A program made the position numbers and the translations under genes. A DNA stretch of 64,000 nt, from the NCBI RefSeq assembly GCF_000293805.1, contig NZ_AMBZ01000004.1, positions 207,001-271,000 on the forward strand, written 5' to 3'. The notes beneath the pieces are model-generated. The model searched no databases. It was not told the DNA's origin and saw nothing but the letters and a program-made list of their open reading frames with translations. Origin of the DNA: Paenibacillus alvei DSM 29. Lineage in GTDB: Bacteria; Bacillota; Bacilli; Paenibacillales; Paenibacillaceae. Shown in pieces: positions 35,126 to 44,699 of this stretch (within the stretch, counting starts at the first letter, position 1; every line of letters starts with the position of its first letter).

Positions 35126-36748
35126 ATGGCACAAGGTGTAGAAGGATTAGCGCTGTCACAAATATCTGTCGAGCGGGCAAGCTTCGCAATTGAAGCCTTG
35201 ATTCGATATGCCGTGCATCATGAGATGATGGCCCCGCTTGATATGCCTTATGTTCGCAATCAATTGTTAGAATTGTTCCACATCTCTGAACCGTGTTCAG
35301 CATATCGGGAAGAGCAGTGGGAAGCCATTCCTGAGGAGCCGCATCATATACTCGAAGAACTGCTTGATTGTGCCTATGAGAGCGGGCTGATTCCGGATCG
35401 AACAGTGACGCAGCGAGATCTTCTTGATGCACGAATAATGGGTATGCTGATGCCGCGTCCTGCTGAGCTGCAGAATCGATTCCAGCGTGTTCAGGAGGCA
35501 GAAGGAATCGAGCGCGCGACAGCTGATTTTTATCGCATCAATCAAAAGTGCAATTACATTCGTACCGATCGTGTCCGCAATAATGAATATTGGCTTCATA
35601 GGAGCGAGTTCGGTGAAATGGAAATGACGATCAATTTGTCGAAGCCGGAGAAGAGCCCGCAGGAAATTGCGCTCGCAGCACAGTTGACAGCGTCCCACTA
35701 TCCCGAATGTCTGCTGTGCGCAGATAATGTAGGGTATGCCGGCAGACTTGATCATCCTGCACGTCAAAATTTACGCATTCTTCCGATAAAGCTGAACGGG
35801 GAAGACTGGTATTTTCAATATTCACCGTATGTGTACTATAACGAGCACAGCATCATTTTCCACAAAGAGCATTTTCCAATGAAGCTGACACGGAACACAT
35901 TTGCTCGCTTGCTGGACTTTACAGAGCAGTTTCCGCACTATTTCATCGGATCGAATGCAGATTTGCCGATTGTCGGCGGCTCCATTCTCAGTCATGATCA
36001 TTTTCAAGCGGGAAAACATACGTTTCCGATTGAGCGGGCACCCATTGATGTCCAGTTTGTGCATCCTGCATACCCTGGCATAACGGCGGGAATTGTTCGT
36101 TGGCCGATGTCGGTGCTGCGCTTGCAGAGTGAACAGCCGGATGTCCTGCTGCAATGCGCGGACGAATTGTATGAACAATGGAAAGGGTACAGCGATGAAA
36201 GTGTTGGGGTTGCGGCTATCACAAATCACGGAGACAAATCGATTCGGCACAATACGATCACGCCAATTGTAAGGCGACGCGGCTCGTTATTTGAGATGGA
36301 TTTGGTACTGCGGAACAATCGCACGGATGAGGCTCATCCAGAAGGCATTTTCCATCCTCACCGTGAGCATCACCATATTAAGCGGGAAAATATCGGATTG
36401 ATCGAAGTAATGGGGCTTGCGATTCTACCAGGACGCCTGAAGCAAGATATTGAGCGAATTACGATGTTGCTGTCCGACCATGGACAATGGGAGGAAGCGC
36501 GGAGTCAACTGCAAGAAACGGACAGCCTGTATCCGCACCGTGCGTGGGTGGATCAGTTGCTGAATCAGTATGGAATTATGGCAGCTGACAAGGCGAAGCA
36601 GGTCATTCTGCACGAGATTGGCAACAAGTTCGTGTCCATACTTTGGCAGGCGGGAGTGTTCAAAAATAACGCTCAAGGTTGGGACGCCTTCTGCCGTTTC
36701 GCGGCTGCATGCGGCTATCAGCGTGTAGAAATACCTTCAGCCATGTAA
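35126..36748 (+). CDS. galT: UDP-glucose--hexose-1-phosphate uridylyltransferase (GalT class 2)
   Basis: 540 residues, the long Firmicutes form rather than the 350-residue E. coli type. Motifs include NQKCNYIRTDRVRNN, YPECLLCADNVGYAGRL, and the catalytic histidine region GGSILSHDHFQAGKHTFPIE. It moves UMP between UDP-glucose and galactose 1-phosphate. GGAGGAG lies 6 bases upstream of ATG. Completes the Leloir pathway with galK and galE. Confidence 0.95.
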   Translation: MAQGVEGLALSQISVERASFAIEALIRYAVHHEMMAPLDMPYVRNQLLELFHISEPCSAYREEQWEAIPEEPHHILEELLDCAYESGLIPDRTVTQRDLLDARIMGMLMPRPAELQNRFQRVQEAEGIERATADFYRINQKCNYIRTDRVRNNEYWLHRSEFGEMEMTINLSKPEKSPQEIALAAQLTASHYPECLLCADNVGYAGRLDHPARQNLRILPIKLNGEDWYFQYSPYVYYNEHSIIFHKEHFPMKLTRNTFARLLDFTEQFPHYFIGSNADLPIVGGSILSHDHFQAGKHTFPIERAPIDVQFVHPAYPGITAGIVRWPMSVLRLQSEQPDVLLQCADELYEQWKGYSDESVGVAAITNHGDKSIRHNTITPIVRRRGSLFEMDLVLRNNRTDEAHPEGIFHPHREHHHIKRENIGLIEVMGLAILPGRLKQDIERITMLLSDHGQWEEARSQLQETDSLYPHRAWVDQLLNQYGIMAADKAKQVILHEIGNKFVSILWQAGVFKNNAQGWDAFCRFAAACGYQRVEIPSAM

Positions 36749-36882
36749 GACGATCCAAAGTGCTGCGTAGCGGGCAGTCAATGCGGTATGCGGCAGTACA
36801 AGCAGCGGTACAACAGCTCGGCGTGCGATCAGCAGTCCAGATAGAGATAAATAGAAATAGGGAGTAAACGGAAGGGGAAACG

Positions 36883-37764
36883 ATGGTGGCTGCTTTGCAA
36901 ATGAATACAATACAACATGAACGTTGGGGAGAAAGCTTGCATCTGGACAATGGAATCTATGAGATAATCGTGCCGCTCACATTTGGCATCCGGATTATGC
37001 ATTTTAGCTTATGCGGCCATGAAAACATTCTGTTCGAGGATCGCGAAGGGTCGATACGGCAGGAAGGTGAGGCCTTCCAAGCCTTTGGCAGCGAAGGCTG
37101 GCAGCTTCGCGGAGGCCATCGGTTATGGGCTAGTCCAGAATCCTATCCACGGACCTATACGCCAGATGATAAACCGATTGAATATGTGCGCACAGCGTCT
37201 GGTGTCAAGCTTATCGCTCCCGTAGAGCAATGGACCCAATGTGCCAAAGAGATTGAGCTCATTTTCCGAGGAGCAGATGTCGTCGTAGTGCACCGGATTG
37301 CGAATAAGGGAGCGTGGCCGATCCAACTGGCTCCGTGGGCCATTACGGTTATGGCGTCGGGAGGAACGGCGATTGTCCCTCAAATTACGAGAGATACCGG
37401 CTTGCTGCCGAACCGTTCGATATCGCTGTGGCCGTATGCTGCGATGAATGACGAGCGAGTGTCGTGGGGAGAGAGCCATATCGAGGTGAAGCAGTTAGCT
37501 CATCTTCCACAAGCCTTCAAGTTCGGTATGCTTCAAGAAGAGGGCAAGGCGTCCTATATCCGCAACGGAATCGTATTTGAGAAACGTTATGAGCCTGTAC
37601 ATGGAGCAACGTATCCAGATGGAGGCTGTTCCTTGGAATTGTACACGAACGAGCATATTTTGGAGCTAGAGTCGCTTGGGCCGCTTGTTACGCTGGAACC
37701 GAATGCAGTGGCAACTCATCAAGAGGTATGGAGCTTAGCTCTGCAATCGGATGTGAAGGTCTGA
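36883..37764 (+). CDS. Uncharacterised protein with galactose-mutarotase-like (DUF4380-type) features
   Basis: 293 residues, cytoplasmic, beta-rich, no signal peptide. The plan resembles the DUF4380/aldose-epimerase-like beta-sandwich: an opening ILFEDREG, then LRGGHRLWASPESYPRTYTP, VHRIANKGAWPIQLAPWAIT, a middle DTGLLPNRSISLWPY, and a C-terminal LESLGPLVTLEPN plus HQEVWSL. The last part is reminiscent of mutarotase ends where an acidic residue acts as base. It lies 134 bases after galT with AAGGGG before ATG and is read in the same direction. It could be the missing mutarotase of this gal cluster. Function is inference. Confidence 0.65.
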   Translation: MVAALQMNTIQHERWGESLHLDNGIYEIIVPLTFGIRIMHFSLCGHENILFEDREGSIRQEGEAFQAFGSEGWQLRGGHRLWASPESYPRTYTPDDKPIEYVRTASGVKLIAPVEQWTQCAKEIELIFRGADVVVVHRIANKGAWPIQLAPWAITVMASGGTAIVPQITRDTGLLPNRSISLWPYAAMNDERVSWGESHIEVKQLAHLPQAFKFGMLQEEGKASYIRNGIVFEKRYEPVHGATYPDGGCSLELYTNEHILELESLGPLVTLEPNAVATHQEVWSLALQSDVKV

Positions 37765-37794
37765 GCAACCACAGGGGGTATTCATTTTACTGCC

Positions 37795-37810
37795 ATGAGT
37801 CATGACTCAT
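37795..37810. promoter_or_regulatory. Perfect 16-bp palindrome
   Basis: ATGAGTCATGACTCAT is fully self-complementary. It lies 31 bases after the last gal-cluster gene. A protein-binding site is more likely than a terminator because there is no loop. Confidence 0.35.
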
Positions 37811-37869
37811 TGATGAGCTTGATCTTCGAACTTATCGTTGAATAATAATCGTATAAACTTATATTCATG

Positions 37870-37910
37870 AGCGCCATCTGCTGTATTTGTATATAGCGGG
37901 GCGCTTTTGT
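37870..37910 (+). terminator. Terminator after gal cluster
   Basis: AGCGCC pairs with GGCGCT, with an imperfect inner stem (CTGCTGTAT / ATATAGCGG) and TTTTG after it. The remaining bases to 38095 hold no supported gene. Confidence 0.7.
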
Positions 37911-38106
37911 AGTTTGTGCATTGCAATGAATTGATTGGAGATGAGACAGTAAGGAATTGCCATCATTTTGTTGCAATTATTTTCTTTACACCGTATTCCG
38001 AAGTCATTCATAATGATCATGAACAAACTAGCGACTTACATAATGTAATGGGAGTAAAGTGGGTTCAGGTAAGAACTTATCCAAATGGGAAGAGGGGATA
38101 GAGGAC

Positions 38107-39639
38107 ATGAGAACATACAAATGGTTAGCCCTATGTATGGCAATTGTGCTAGTGATGTTGACAGGCTGCCAATCCATCGGCGGTATTGATGTGACGAAGG
38201 TGCTGAAGAAGCAGCTCGACATTCATGCTTACGAAGCGCAGCAGACAATGAGCATTCATTTTGAACCCGCCTCAGGCAAGCTGAAGGATGAGGACGCTGC
38301 AATGATGAAGGCGTTCAATGATGCGCTGCTGACTGTCCAAGTGAAGGCACAGGATCCAGAGCATTTCTCGATGACTGGCAAGCTGAAGGTTGCGAGCGAT
38401 GAAGTTCCGTTCACAATTGGCTTGAAGGACAATCGGACGGTGATTAAGGTGGAAGGCGCTCAATCTCCGATCGTAATTGGCGAAGAAATGAAAACAATGC
38501 TGTCTATCGTACAGCCTTCCACGAAGCAGATGAAGGCCTTTGTCGAATCGACATTCGCCCTGCTCGGCAAACATGCGCCGAATCCTGCAAATGCATCTGT
38601 GAAGCAGGTGACAGAGCAGGTCATGGGACAGTCGCTCCCACTTTCGCAGGTTCATATTGAATTCGGCGGCAATGAGTTGATTCCTTGGTTGAAACAATTG
38701 CTTCAATCCGCTCTGAAGGATGAAGAAGGATTGAAGGCCTGGTTCATGGAAATGGGCAAATGGTATGCGCCTATGATTACGGCTGCGATTGCGCAAGCTG
38801 GACATGAGATGGAGGGAGAAATTCCCGCATTGCTGAAAGATGGCGAGCTGCTCGGCTTAACGGCTTACAAGATGTTCAAGGAACAGGCGCCTGCAATCAT
38901 TTCGGAGCTGGAGCGCAGCAATGACACATGGTTGAAGGACAATTCGGGTTTGACGGCACTGCTTAGCGGAGAGACCAAGCTTGTCTTGGATTTGTACGTG
39001 GATCAGAACATGAATGTTCGGAAATCAAAAGCTTCGCTAGCGATTGCCGTTCCTACTTCTGCTGAAGCTCCGTTCACTAAGGTTACGATCAACCAATCCA
39101 CGGAATACAGCAATGTGAATGGAACTGTGAAGGCAGATGAATGGGAAGCAACTTCTTCCTATGTATCCCTCACAGATCCCGAGATGACCCCAGGGAAATG
39201 GCTGAGACACTTCGATTCTTCATCTGTCGCGCACAAATGGCTGAAGCAGGCGGGGATCACGAAGAAGTGGACAACAATACCTGTCTCAGCATCGAACTAT
39301 GATGAGTGGTTCTATGAGGGAATGGCAATGACGTATACGAAAAATGGAACTATGATGGTGCCGCTGCGCGTCGTCACGGATGAATTCGATGCAAAGTTGA
39401 AGTGGGAAGGCAAGTCAAAGCTGACCATTATCGATGATATTACGGGGGGCGTAACCGAGCTGACGATGAATAGCAAGCAGGCTAAGGTTGGCGGACAGAC
39501 GATTGACATGCCGTTAGCACCAGAGGAGAAGGATGGGCAATTATATGTTCCACTTCGTTCGCTGGCGCAAATGCTGGGCTTCACGTTTACGATCAATAAA
39601 TCTGACGGGACTCAGTGGCTCGAAATGAACCGCGAATAA
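38107..39639 (+). CDS. Stalk-domain (copper amine oxidase N-terminal-like) lipoprotein
   Basis: 510 residues. A lipoprotein signal ends in LTGC (Cys about 21). The middle is a long hydrophilic region with repeated short helices and no recognised enzyme domain. The C-terminus carries a stalk domain of the copper-amine-oxidase N-terminal type: MVPLRVVTDEFDAKLKWEGK and LYVPLRSLAQMLGFTF, two repeats. This domain is a non-catalytic surface module abundant in Paenibacillus. ATG 38107 has GAGG close upstream. Role probably in the envelope; unknown. Confidence 0.82.
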   Translation: MRTYKWLALCMAIVLVMLTGCQSIGGIDVTKVLKKQLDIHAYEAQQTMSIHFEPASGKLKDEDAAMMKAFNDALLTVQVKAQDPEHFSMTGKLKVASDEVPFTIGLKDNRTVIKVEGAQSPIVIGEEMKTMLSIVQPSTKQMKAFVESTFALLGKHAPNPANASVKQVTEQVMGQSLPLSQVHIEFGGNELIPWLKQLLQSALKDEEGLKAWFMEMGKWYAPMITAAIAQAGHEMEGEIPALLKDGELLGLTAYKMFKEQAPAIISELERSNDTWLKDNSGLTALLSGETKLVLDLYVDQNMNVRKSKASLAIAVPTSAEAPFTKVTINQSTEYSNVNGTVKADEWEATSSYVSLTDPEMTPGKWLRHFDSSSVAHKWLKQAGITKKWTTIPVSASNYDEWFYEGMAMTYTKNGTMMVPLRVVTDEFDAKLKWEGKSKLTIIDDITGGVTELTMNSKQAKVGGQTIDMPLAPEEKDGQLYVPLRSLAQMLGFTFTINKSDGTQWLEMNRE

Positions 39640-39684
39640 GACGTATATTGTGCATATTATAATTATCTGATCGCTAGATCAACA

Positions 39685-39736
39685 ATAAGGGAAGCGGGTT
39701 GAAGGGGTGATTCCTCTTCAATCTGGCTTCCCTTAT
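39685..39736. terminator. Terminator between stalk-protein and IclR genes
   Basis: ATAAGGGAAGC and GGTTGAAG pair with CTTCAATC and GGCTTCCCTTAT. The stem is long (about 19 bp with one mismatch). It serves convergent genes. Confidence 0.85.
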
Positions 39737-39776
39737 GTTATGTCAGGCGATGCATTCCGTATAAGATATACGGTGC

Positions 39777-40526
39777 CTAATTAAAGCCATGCAGGCGCGA
39801 CATCTCCTGTGTGACCTGCAGCAGTATGCTAATCCAGCGTTCGAGGTGGGGCTCCATTCGATCACTAGGCCCGATTAAGCTAATTGCGGAAACATTCCCG
39901 TCCCCATAGAATATCGGGGCCGCAATGCCAGTCACCCCAATATTACGCATGTTCGAGCTCATCTCATAGCCGCGCTGCCGGATGCTCGCAAGACGCTGGC
40001 TCATTTGCTCCCGATCTGTAATGGAGTAGTTCGTGAAAGCAGCCATTGGTTCAGCAAGCACTGCTTCCTGCAGCGTCTCCGGACTATAAGCCAGAATGAC
40101 GCGCGAGGCACTTGTCGCATAAAGCGGGAATCGTCGATAGGCATCAATGATAAAGCGAATCGGCAGCGGAGAATCCAGTTTGTCTACATAGATTGCATCC
40201 TGCTGATCGCGAATGCATAAACATACCGATTCCTTTGTCAAGTCTGCAAGCTGCTGCAAATAAGGTCTAGCAAAGCTGACCATATCATCGTCATTCTTCA
40301 CCTTATTGCCTAATTCTAATAGAGTATAGCCCAATGAATACAGCTTCGTTCGGGGATGCTGCTTAATCAGCCCTTCACTTTCCAAGGTAGTCAGCATCTT
40401 ATGAACAGCCCCCTTGGACCATTGCAATTCACGGCTTAAGTCCGTTACGCCCCATTCCTTGGCCCCGTGTAGGAACAGCTTCAGCAGTGTACAGCATTTC
40501 TGGACGGATGACAGATAGTGCTCCAT
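39777..40526 (-). CDS. IclR family transcriptional regulator
   Basis: 249 residues. The N-terminal winged helix is SSVQKCCTLLKLFLHGAKEWGVTDL through KGAVHKMLTTLESEGLI. The C-terminal IclR ligand domain shows PYLQQLADLTKESVCLCIRD, PLYATSASRVILAY and GVTGIAAPIFYGDG. Family members sense small organic acids or aromatic compounds and control catabolic operons. It is divergent from a polyamine-type ABC/M20/malic-enzyme cluster, which it most likely controls through the palindromes between them. The ATG at 40526 has AGGAGAG 5 bases upstream. Confidence 0.93.
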   Translation of the reverse strand: MEHYLSSVQKCCTLLKLFLHGAKEWGVTDLSRELQWSKGAVHKMLTTLESEGLIKQHPRTKLYSLGYTLLELGNKVKNDDDMVSFARPYLQQLADLTKESVCLCIRDQQDAIYVDKLDSPLPIRFIIDAYRRFPLYATSASRVILAYSPETLQEAVLAEPMAAFTNYSITDREQMSQRLASIRQRGYEMSSNMRNIGVTGIAAPIFYGDGNVSAISLIGPSDRMEPHLERWISILLQVTQEMSRLHGFN

Positions 40527-40655
40527 ATTCTCTCTCCTAAGTTCGGTGTATCCGATATTTTCATCAATGAAAAAAATGAAGCTGATAGGTTGGCATTGTT
40601 CAAGCAATTGTACGTCTACAATACAAATGATGTGTTAAAATGTGACAAAAATCAT

Positions 40656-40679
40656 GGTTCTATATTGAACATACCATGA
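40656..40679. promoter_or_regulatory. Candidate IclR operator, distal palindrome
   Basis: GTTCTATATTGAAC is an inverted repeat (GTTC/GAAC, 6-base spacer) flanked by ATGGT and ACCAT. It lies between the divergent IclR and ABC-transporter genes and shares the GTTC/GAAC core with the stronger palindrome downstream. Confidence 0.4.
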
Positions 40680-40720
40680 CCCTATGCTAAAATCAAACCA
40701 AGATTCACCAATTATAAACA

Positions 40721-40741
40721 ATGTTCACAAATAGTGAACAT
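40721..40741. promoter_or_regulatory. Candidate IclR operator, proximal perfect palindrome
   Basis: ATGTTCAC-AAATA-GTGAACAT has perfect 8-bp arms and ends 19 bases before the transporter receptor start codon. Location in the divergent control region makes it the best candidate binding site for the adjacent IclR protein; binding there would block initiation or early elongation of the operon. Confidence 0.65.
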
Positions 40742-40760
40742 AATAATGGGGAGGAATACA

Positions 40761-41855
40761 ATGAAAGCATGTCGCTGGGCATCATTGATATTAACTTTAG
40801 CCTTGATTGGATCTTTGGTGGCAGCTTGTGGATCGTCTAGTTCCAGCATCAAAGATGGAAGCGGTTCCAATTCAGGGCTGGAAGGTGAATTGGTTATCGC
40901 AGGGAATGGCGCAACCGTAGAGACTTTGATGAAGGATGAAATTTTCAAGAAATTCAATGAAAAATATCCAGATGTGAAGCTGTCCTATGTATCGGGCGTA
41001 TCAACGGATATTGTGGCCAAGGTCACAGCTCAACGGGGATCTCCGCAAATCGATGTAACCGTAATTGAAGGCGGCGAGCAGGAGGCTGGCAGTATCAAGG
41101 GGCTTTGGGAGGCGCTTGTTCCTGCTCAGATTCCGAACATGTCCAAAGTTGACGAACAACTTAAAATCAATGATAACAGCGGCGTAACAGTCAACTACAC
41201 CCCAATGGGCATCTCATACAATGCCAAGCTGGTGAAGGAGAAGGGATTGCCTGTACCGGAGTCGTGGAATGATCTGGCTCGTTCAGAAATGAAGGGCAAT
41301 CTGATATTAACTGAAATGTCGAGCAACTTCGGACGTTCAGCAGCAATTATGCTCGCATATGCGAATGGCGGCTCTGAAAAAGATATGGCTGCAGGCTTCG
41401 ATAAGCTGAAGACGATAGCGGGCTATATGCCGACATTTGCGAAGACGGCAGCTCAATTGCAGCAGAATTTGCAAAATAATACGGCAGCCTATACAGCATG
41501 GACAATGGCACGCAGCATCGTGCAGAAGGATCAAGGTGTGGAGCTGGAATTCGTTATACCGAAGGAAGGGGCCAACATTGTGCCAAACGTTGCTTCCTTA
41601 GTCAAAGGCGCTAAGCACCCGAACGCAGCGAAAGCATTCATCGATTTCCTGCTGACCGATGACGTACAGACGTTGTATGCAACGAAGCTCTTTTACAATA
41701 CGGCGGTCAATGTGAAGCTGCCAGAAGATACGGCGAAGCTGCTTGATTTTGATAAAAGCAAGATCGTGAAATTCGACTATGGTGTCATTAGCGACAATAC
41801 GAAGAAATGGCTGGATCAATTCAATAAGGAAGTCGCGCCGCTTGTTGGCCAATAA
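40761..41855 (+). CDS. ABC transporter substrate-binding lipoprotein (polyamine/PotD-like)
   Basis: 364 residues. Signal peptide with lipobox VAAC (Cys about 24) and Ser/Gly linker, then a type-2 periplasmic-binding fold: ELVIAGNGATVETLMKDEIF, DVTVIEGGEQEAG, MGISYNAKLVKEKGLP, and KHPNAAKAFIDFLLTDD. The plan is that of PotD/Fe(III)-type receptors (COG0687/COG1840). The ligand is unknown. GGGGAGG is 6 bases before ATG. First gene of an operon with an ATPase and two permeases. Confidence 0.9.
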   Translation: MKACRWASLILTLALIGSLVAACGSSSSSIKDGSGSNSGLEGELVIAGNGATVETLMKDEIFKKFNEKYPDVKLSYVSGVSTDIVAKVTAQRGSPQIDVTVIEGGEQEAGSIKGLWEALVPAQIPNMSKVDEQLKINDNSGVTVNYTPMGISYNAKLVKEKGLPVPESWNDLARSEMKGNLILTEMSSNFGRSAAIMLAYANGGSEKDMAAGFDKLKTIAGYMPTFAKTAAQLQQNLQNNTAAYTAWTMARSIVQKDQGVELEFVIPKEGANIVPNVASLVKGAKHPNAAKAFIDFLLTDDVQTLYATKLFYNTAVNVKLPEDTAKLLDFDKSKIVKFDYGVISDNTKKWLDQFNKEVAPLVGQ

Positions 41856-41895
41856 CTTAAATAACTTACAGATAAATAGGATGGAGGATAGGCTC

Positions 41896-43005
41896 ATGAC
41901 GATCACGTACGACGTAGAATTGCAGAGCGTTCACAAGTGCTTCGGTGGAACGGTCGTCGTTGACAATTTCAGCTTGGGAGTGGAGCGGGGGGAGTGTGTT
42001 ACTTTCCTCGGTCCCTCGGGTTGTGGGAAGACGACGACATTGAATATGATCGCCGGCTTCTTAGAACCGGATGGAGGAGAACTGCGAATTAAAGGCAAAT
42101 CCATGCGCGGCGTCCCGGCAAATAAACGGGATTTGGGTATGGTATTTCAGACATACTCGCTATTTCCGCATATGACGGTCGGGGAAAATGTTGCATACGG
42201 CTTGAAGCTGAGAAAGACGCCGAAGTCAGAAATGACGGATCGCGTGAAGAAGGTACTTGATCTTGTTAAGCTTCCACATGTGGGCGACCGGTATCCGAAG
42301 CAGTTGTCTGGAGGACAACGCCAGCGAATCGCGATTGCTCGTGCACTTGTTACGGAGCCATCACTGCTGCTGCTTGATGAGCCCTTAAGCAATCTCGATG
42401 CGAAGCTGAGAGAGGAATTGAGGGAGGAAATGAAGCTTCTGCAGCAGGAAATTGGCGTTACGACGATATTTGTCACGCATGATCAGGAGGAAGCGATGTA
42501 TCTCTCTGATCGAATTGTCGTGCTTGATCACGGCGCTGTAGAGCAGATCGGGACACCTGAGCAGATCTATCATGAGCCAGCCTCGGCATTTGTACATGAA
42601 TTTGTCGGGAAATCCAATCGCTTTGAGGCTACTGTCGTTGCTGTACATGAGCAATGGGGCGAGCTGCGTACAGCCGGGGGGATGAAGCTGAAGGCTCAAC
42701 GTAAGAAATATCCGTTCAAGGAAGGAGAGCAGGTGCTAGCCTATGTGCGTCCTGAGCATATACGTATGGAGGCTGCAATGTCGGCCGGTGGAGATTCTGC
42801 GGATGAAGACAATAACATGTCCGGGATCGTTTCACTAGTATCCTTCCTTGGCTCGTATGGAGAAATGGTTGTGCTCACAGCAGATGGCTCGATCAGTGTA
42901 CGAACACATTCTCAGCGGCGCCATCATCATGTCTCAGACGGAGAGCATGTAAAGCTGGCATGGGCTGAGCAAGACGTCGTCGTATTCCCGCGGAAGGAGG
43001 GGTAG
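41896..43005 (+). CDS. ABC transporter ATP-binding protein (PotA-like)
   Basis: 369 residues. Walker A GPSGCGKTT, Q-loop LGMVFQTYSLFPHMTV, signature LSGGQRQRIAIARAL, Walker B LLLLDEPLSNLD, and H-loop FVTHDQEEAMYLSDR. The C-terminus is a TOBE regulatory domain (YVRPEHIRME). ATG 41896 follows GGAGG. It energises the importer encoded by its neighbours. PotA-type ATPases carry polyamines, iron, 2-aminoethylphosphonate and related solutes. Confidence 0.92.
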   Translation: MTITYDVELQSVHKCFGGTVVVDNFSLGVERGECVTFLGPSGCGKTTTLNMIAGFLEPDGGELRIKGKSMRGVPANKRDLGMVFQTYSLFPHMTVGENVAYGLKLRKTPKSEMTDRVKKVLDLVKLPHVGDRYPKQLSGGQRQRIAIARALVTEPSLLLLDEPLSNLDAKLREELREEMKLLQQEIGVTTIFVTHDQEEAMYLSDRIVVLDHGAVEQIGTPEQIYHEPASAFVHEFVGKSNRFEATVVAVHEQWGELRTAGGMKLKAQRKKYPFKEGEQVLAYVRPEHIRMEAAMSAGGDSADEDNNMSGIVSLVSFLGSYGEMVVLTADGSISVRTHSQRRHHHVSDGEHVKLAWAEQDVVVFPRKEG

Positions 43006-43008
43006 CAG

Positions 43009-43872
43009 ATGGCGAAGCCCGCACGAAGCAAGGCTTGGGCGGCTATGCTGCTGCTCGTTCCCAGTCTTATCGTTATTTTGGGTGTATTTGTGTTGCCAAT
43101 GCTGTACATGTTCGTGATCAGTATTCGTGAAGATGGAGGTGCGGGGGCGTATACGCTGGCACAATACCGGCTCTTCATTCAGGATTCGTATTACTTGGAA
43201 GTGCTGTGGCGGACAATCAAGCTAAGTCTGTACACGGTAATCGTATGTTTGCTGCTCGGTTATCCGGTTGCCATGTATATGGCGCAGGCAACGCCGAAAA
43301 TGCGGGGCTTCATCACGTTCTTAATTATATCTCCACACTTAATTAGTGTCGTCATCCGAAACTTTGGCTGGGTCGTCATCTTAGGAGACGATGGCTTTAT
43401 TAACAACAGCCTTATCTCGCTGGGAGTAATCGAGAAGCCTCTGCGCCTGCTGTACAACGAGCTCGGTGTCGTTATCGGTCTCGCAGATTCATTAATTGTC
43501 TATATGGTGCTTGCGGTCGCAACGAGTCTGTATGCAGTGGATGCTTCGCTTTATAAGGCGGCAGGAATATTAGGCGCATCACGTTCGCGGATGTTCTTCA
43601 GTGTGACACTGCCGTTAAGCATGCCTGGCATATTCGCTGGCACGACGCTTGTGTTCAGTTTGGCCATGAGCGCGTTTGTTACGCCTGCACTGATGGGGGG
43701 CACATCTGTGAAGGTGATGCCGGTTATTGCCTATGAGAAGATGATGGCAGCATATGATTGGTCGTTAGGTGCAGCGCTTGCCTTTTTGCTGCTCGGATCC
43801 ACGCTTGGGCTCGTAGCTCTGTTTACCCGAATGGTTGAAACGAATCGATACAAGGAGGTGTTCTCGTCATGA
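43009..43872 (+). CDS. ABC transporter permease (PotB-like)
   Basis: 287 residues, six membrane helices. The coupling loop DASLYKAAGILGASRSRMFFSVTLP is typical of the family. It starts 3 bases after the ATPase stop, after AAGGAGGGG, and its stop overlaps the next permease start (ATGA). Confidence 0.92.
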   Translation: MAKPARSKAWAAMLLLVPSLIVILGVFVLPMLYMFVISIREDGGAGAYTLAQYRLFIQDSYYLEVLWRTIKLSLYTVIVCLLLGYPVAMYMAQATPKMRGFITFLIISPHLISVVIRNFGWVVILGDDGFINNSLISLGVIEKPLRLLYNELGVVIGLADSLIVYMVLAVATSLYAVDASLYKAAGILGASRSRMFFSVTLPLSMPGIFAGTTLVFSLAMSAFVTPALMGGTSVKVMPVIAYEKMMAAYDWSLGAALAFLLLGSTLGLVALFTRMVETNRYKEVFSS

Positions 43873-44686
43873 TAAACGAATCGAGACGATTTCGAATTAC
43901 GCCGCTCGGCATAATTACTTTTTTCGTTGTTCTCATGGTTATTTCACCGCTCCTTATTATCGTGCCTACCTCGTTCACCTCGACAGGGGTGCTTCGCTTT
44001 CCGCCTGAGGGCTTTTCTTTGCAATGGTATGTAAAAATCTTCGATCGGCCTGAATTTATCGAATCGTTCTGGGTTAGTGTGAAGCTGGCGTCCATTAGCG
44101 CAGTCATTGCGACAATTATCGGCACATTGGCCGCATTCGCTCTTCACAAATACAAGCCACCGGGATGCGGGACGATCAATGCGCTGCTCTTGTCGCCGCT
44201 GACAGTGCCGTCTCTCATTATCGGGATATCTGCACTGCTGTTTTTTACAAGAATTGGATTGGCGGGGACGTTTACTGGTCTGCTGCTCTCTCATATTTTA
44301 ATATCAGTTCCGTATGTTGTGCGGCTTGTGCTGACCGGCTTAAGCTCCTTCGATTATACGTTGGAGCGGGCTGCAGCGATTCTTGGGGCAAATCCGGTAC
44401 GAACATTCTGGGATATTACGCTTCCTGTCATCCGACCTGCTATTTTTCAGGAATGGTATTTGCGTTCTTAACATCGTTCGATAATGTAACTGTATCCTTA
44501 TTTTTAATCTCTCCATCTACGACTACACTTCCAATGGCAATCTTCAATTATATGCAGGAGTCTTTAACTCCGCTTGTCGCATCGATTTCTTCCATCATGA
44601 TTTTGCTTAGTCTCGTATTTATTTTTATCCTAGAACGGGTCTATGGATTGGATCGGCTGTTCGGTTCCAATTCGCAATCCCATTAA
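43869..44686 (+). pseudogene. ABC transporter permease (PotC-like), single-base frameshift
   Basis: The first frame covers about 192 residues including the coupling loop DYTLERAAAILGANPVRTFWD. The frame then changes in the T5 run 44443-44447. With one T added it reads AIFSGMVFAFLTSFDNVTVS and continues to LERVYGLDRLFG, giving a normal 272-residue permease with six helices. All family motifs are present. Paired with the PotB-like permease; strong AAGGAGGTG before ATG. Most likely intact in the living cell. Confidence 0.9.
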
Positions 44687-44699
44687 GGAAGGTAGAATA

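Noticed and set aside
37916..38101. Short plus-strand frame before the stalk-protein gene
   Set aside because: No ribosome site; the true lipoprotein start at 38107 follows directly.
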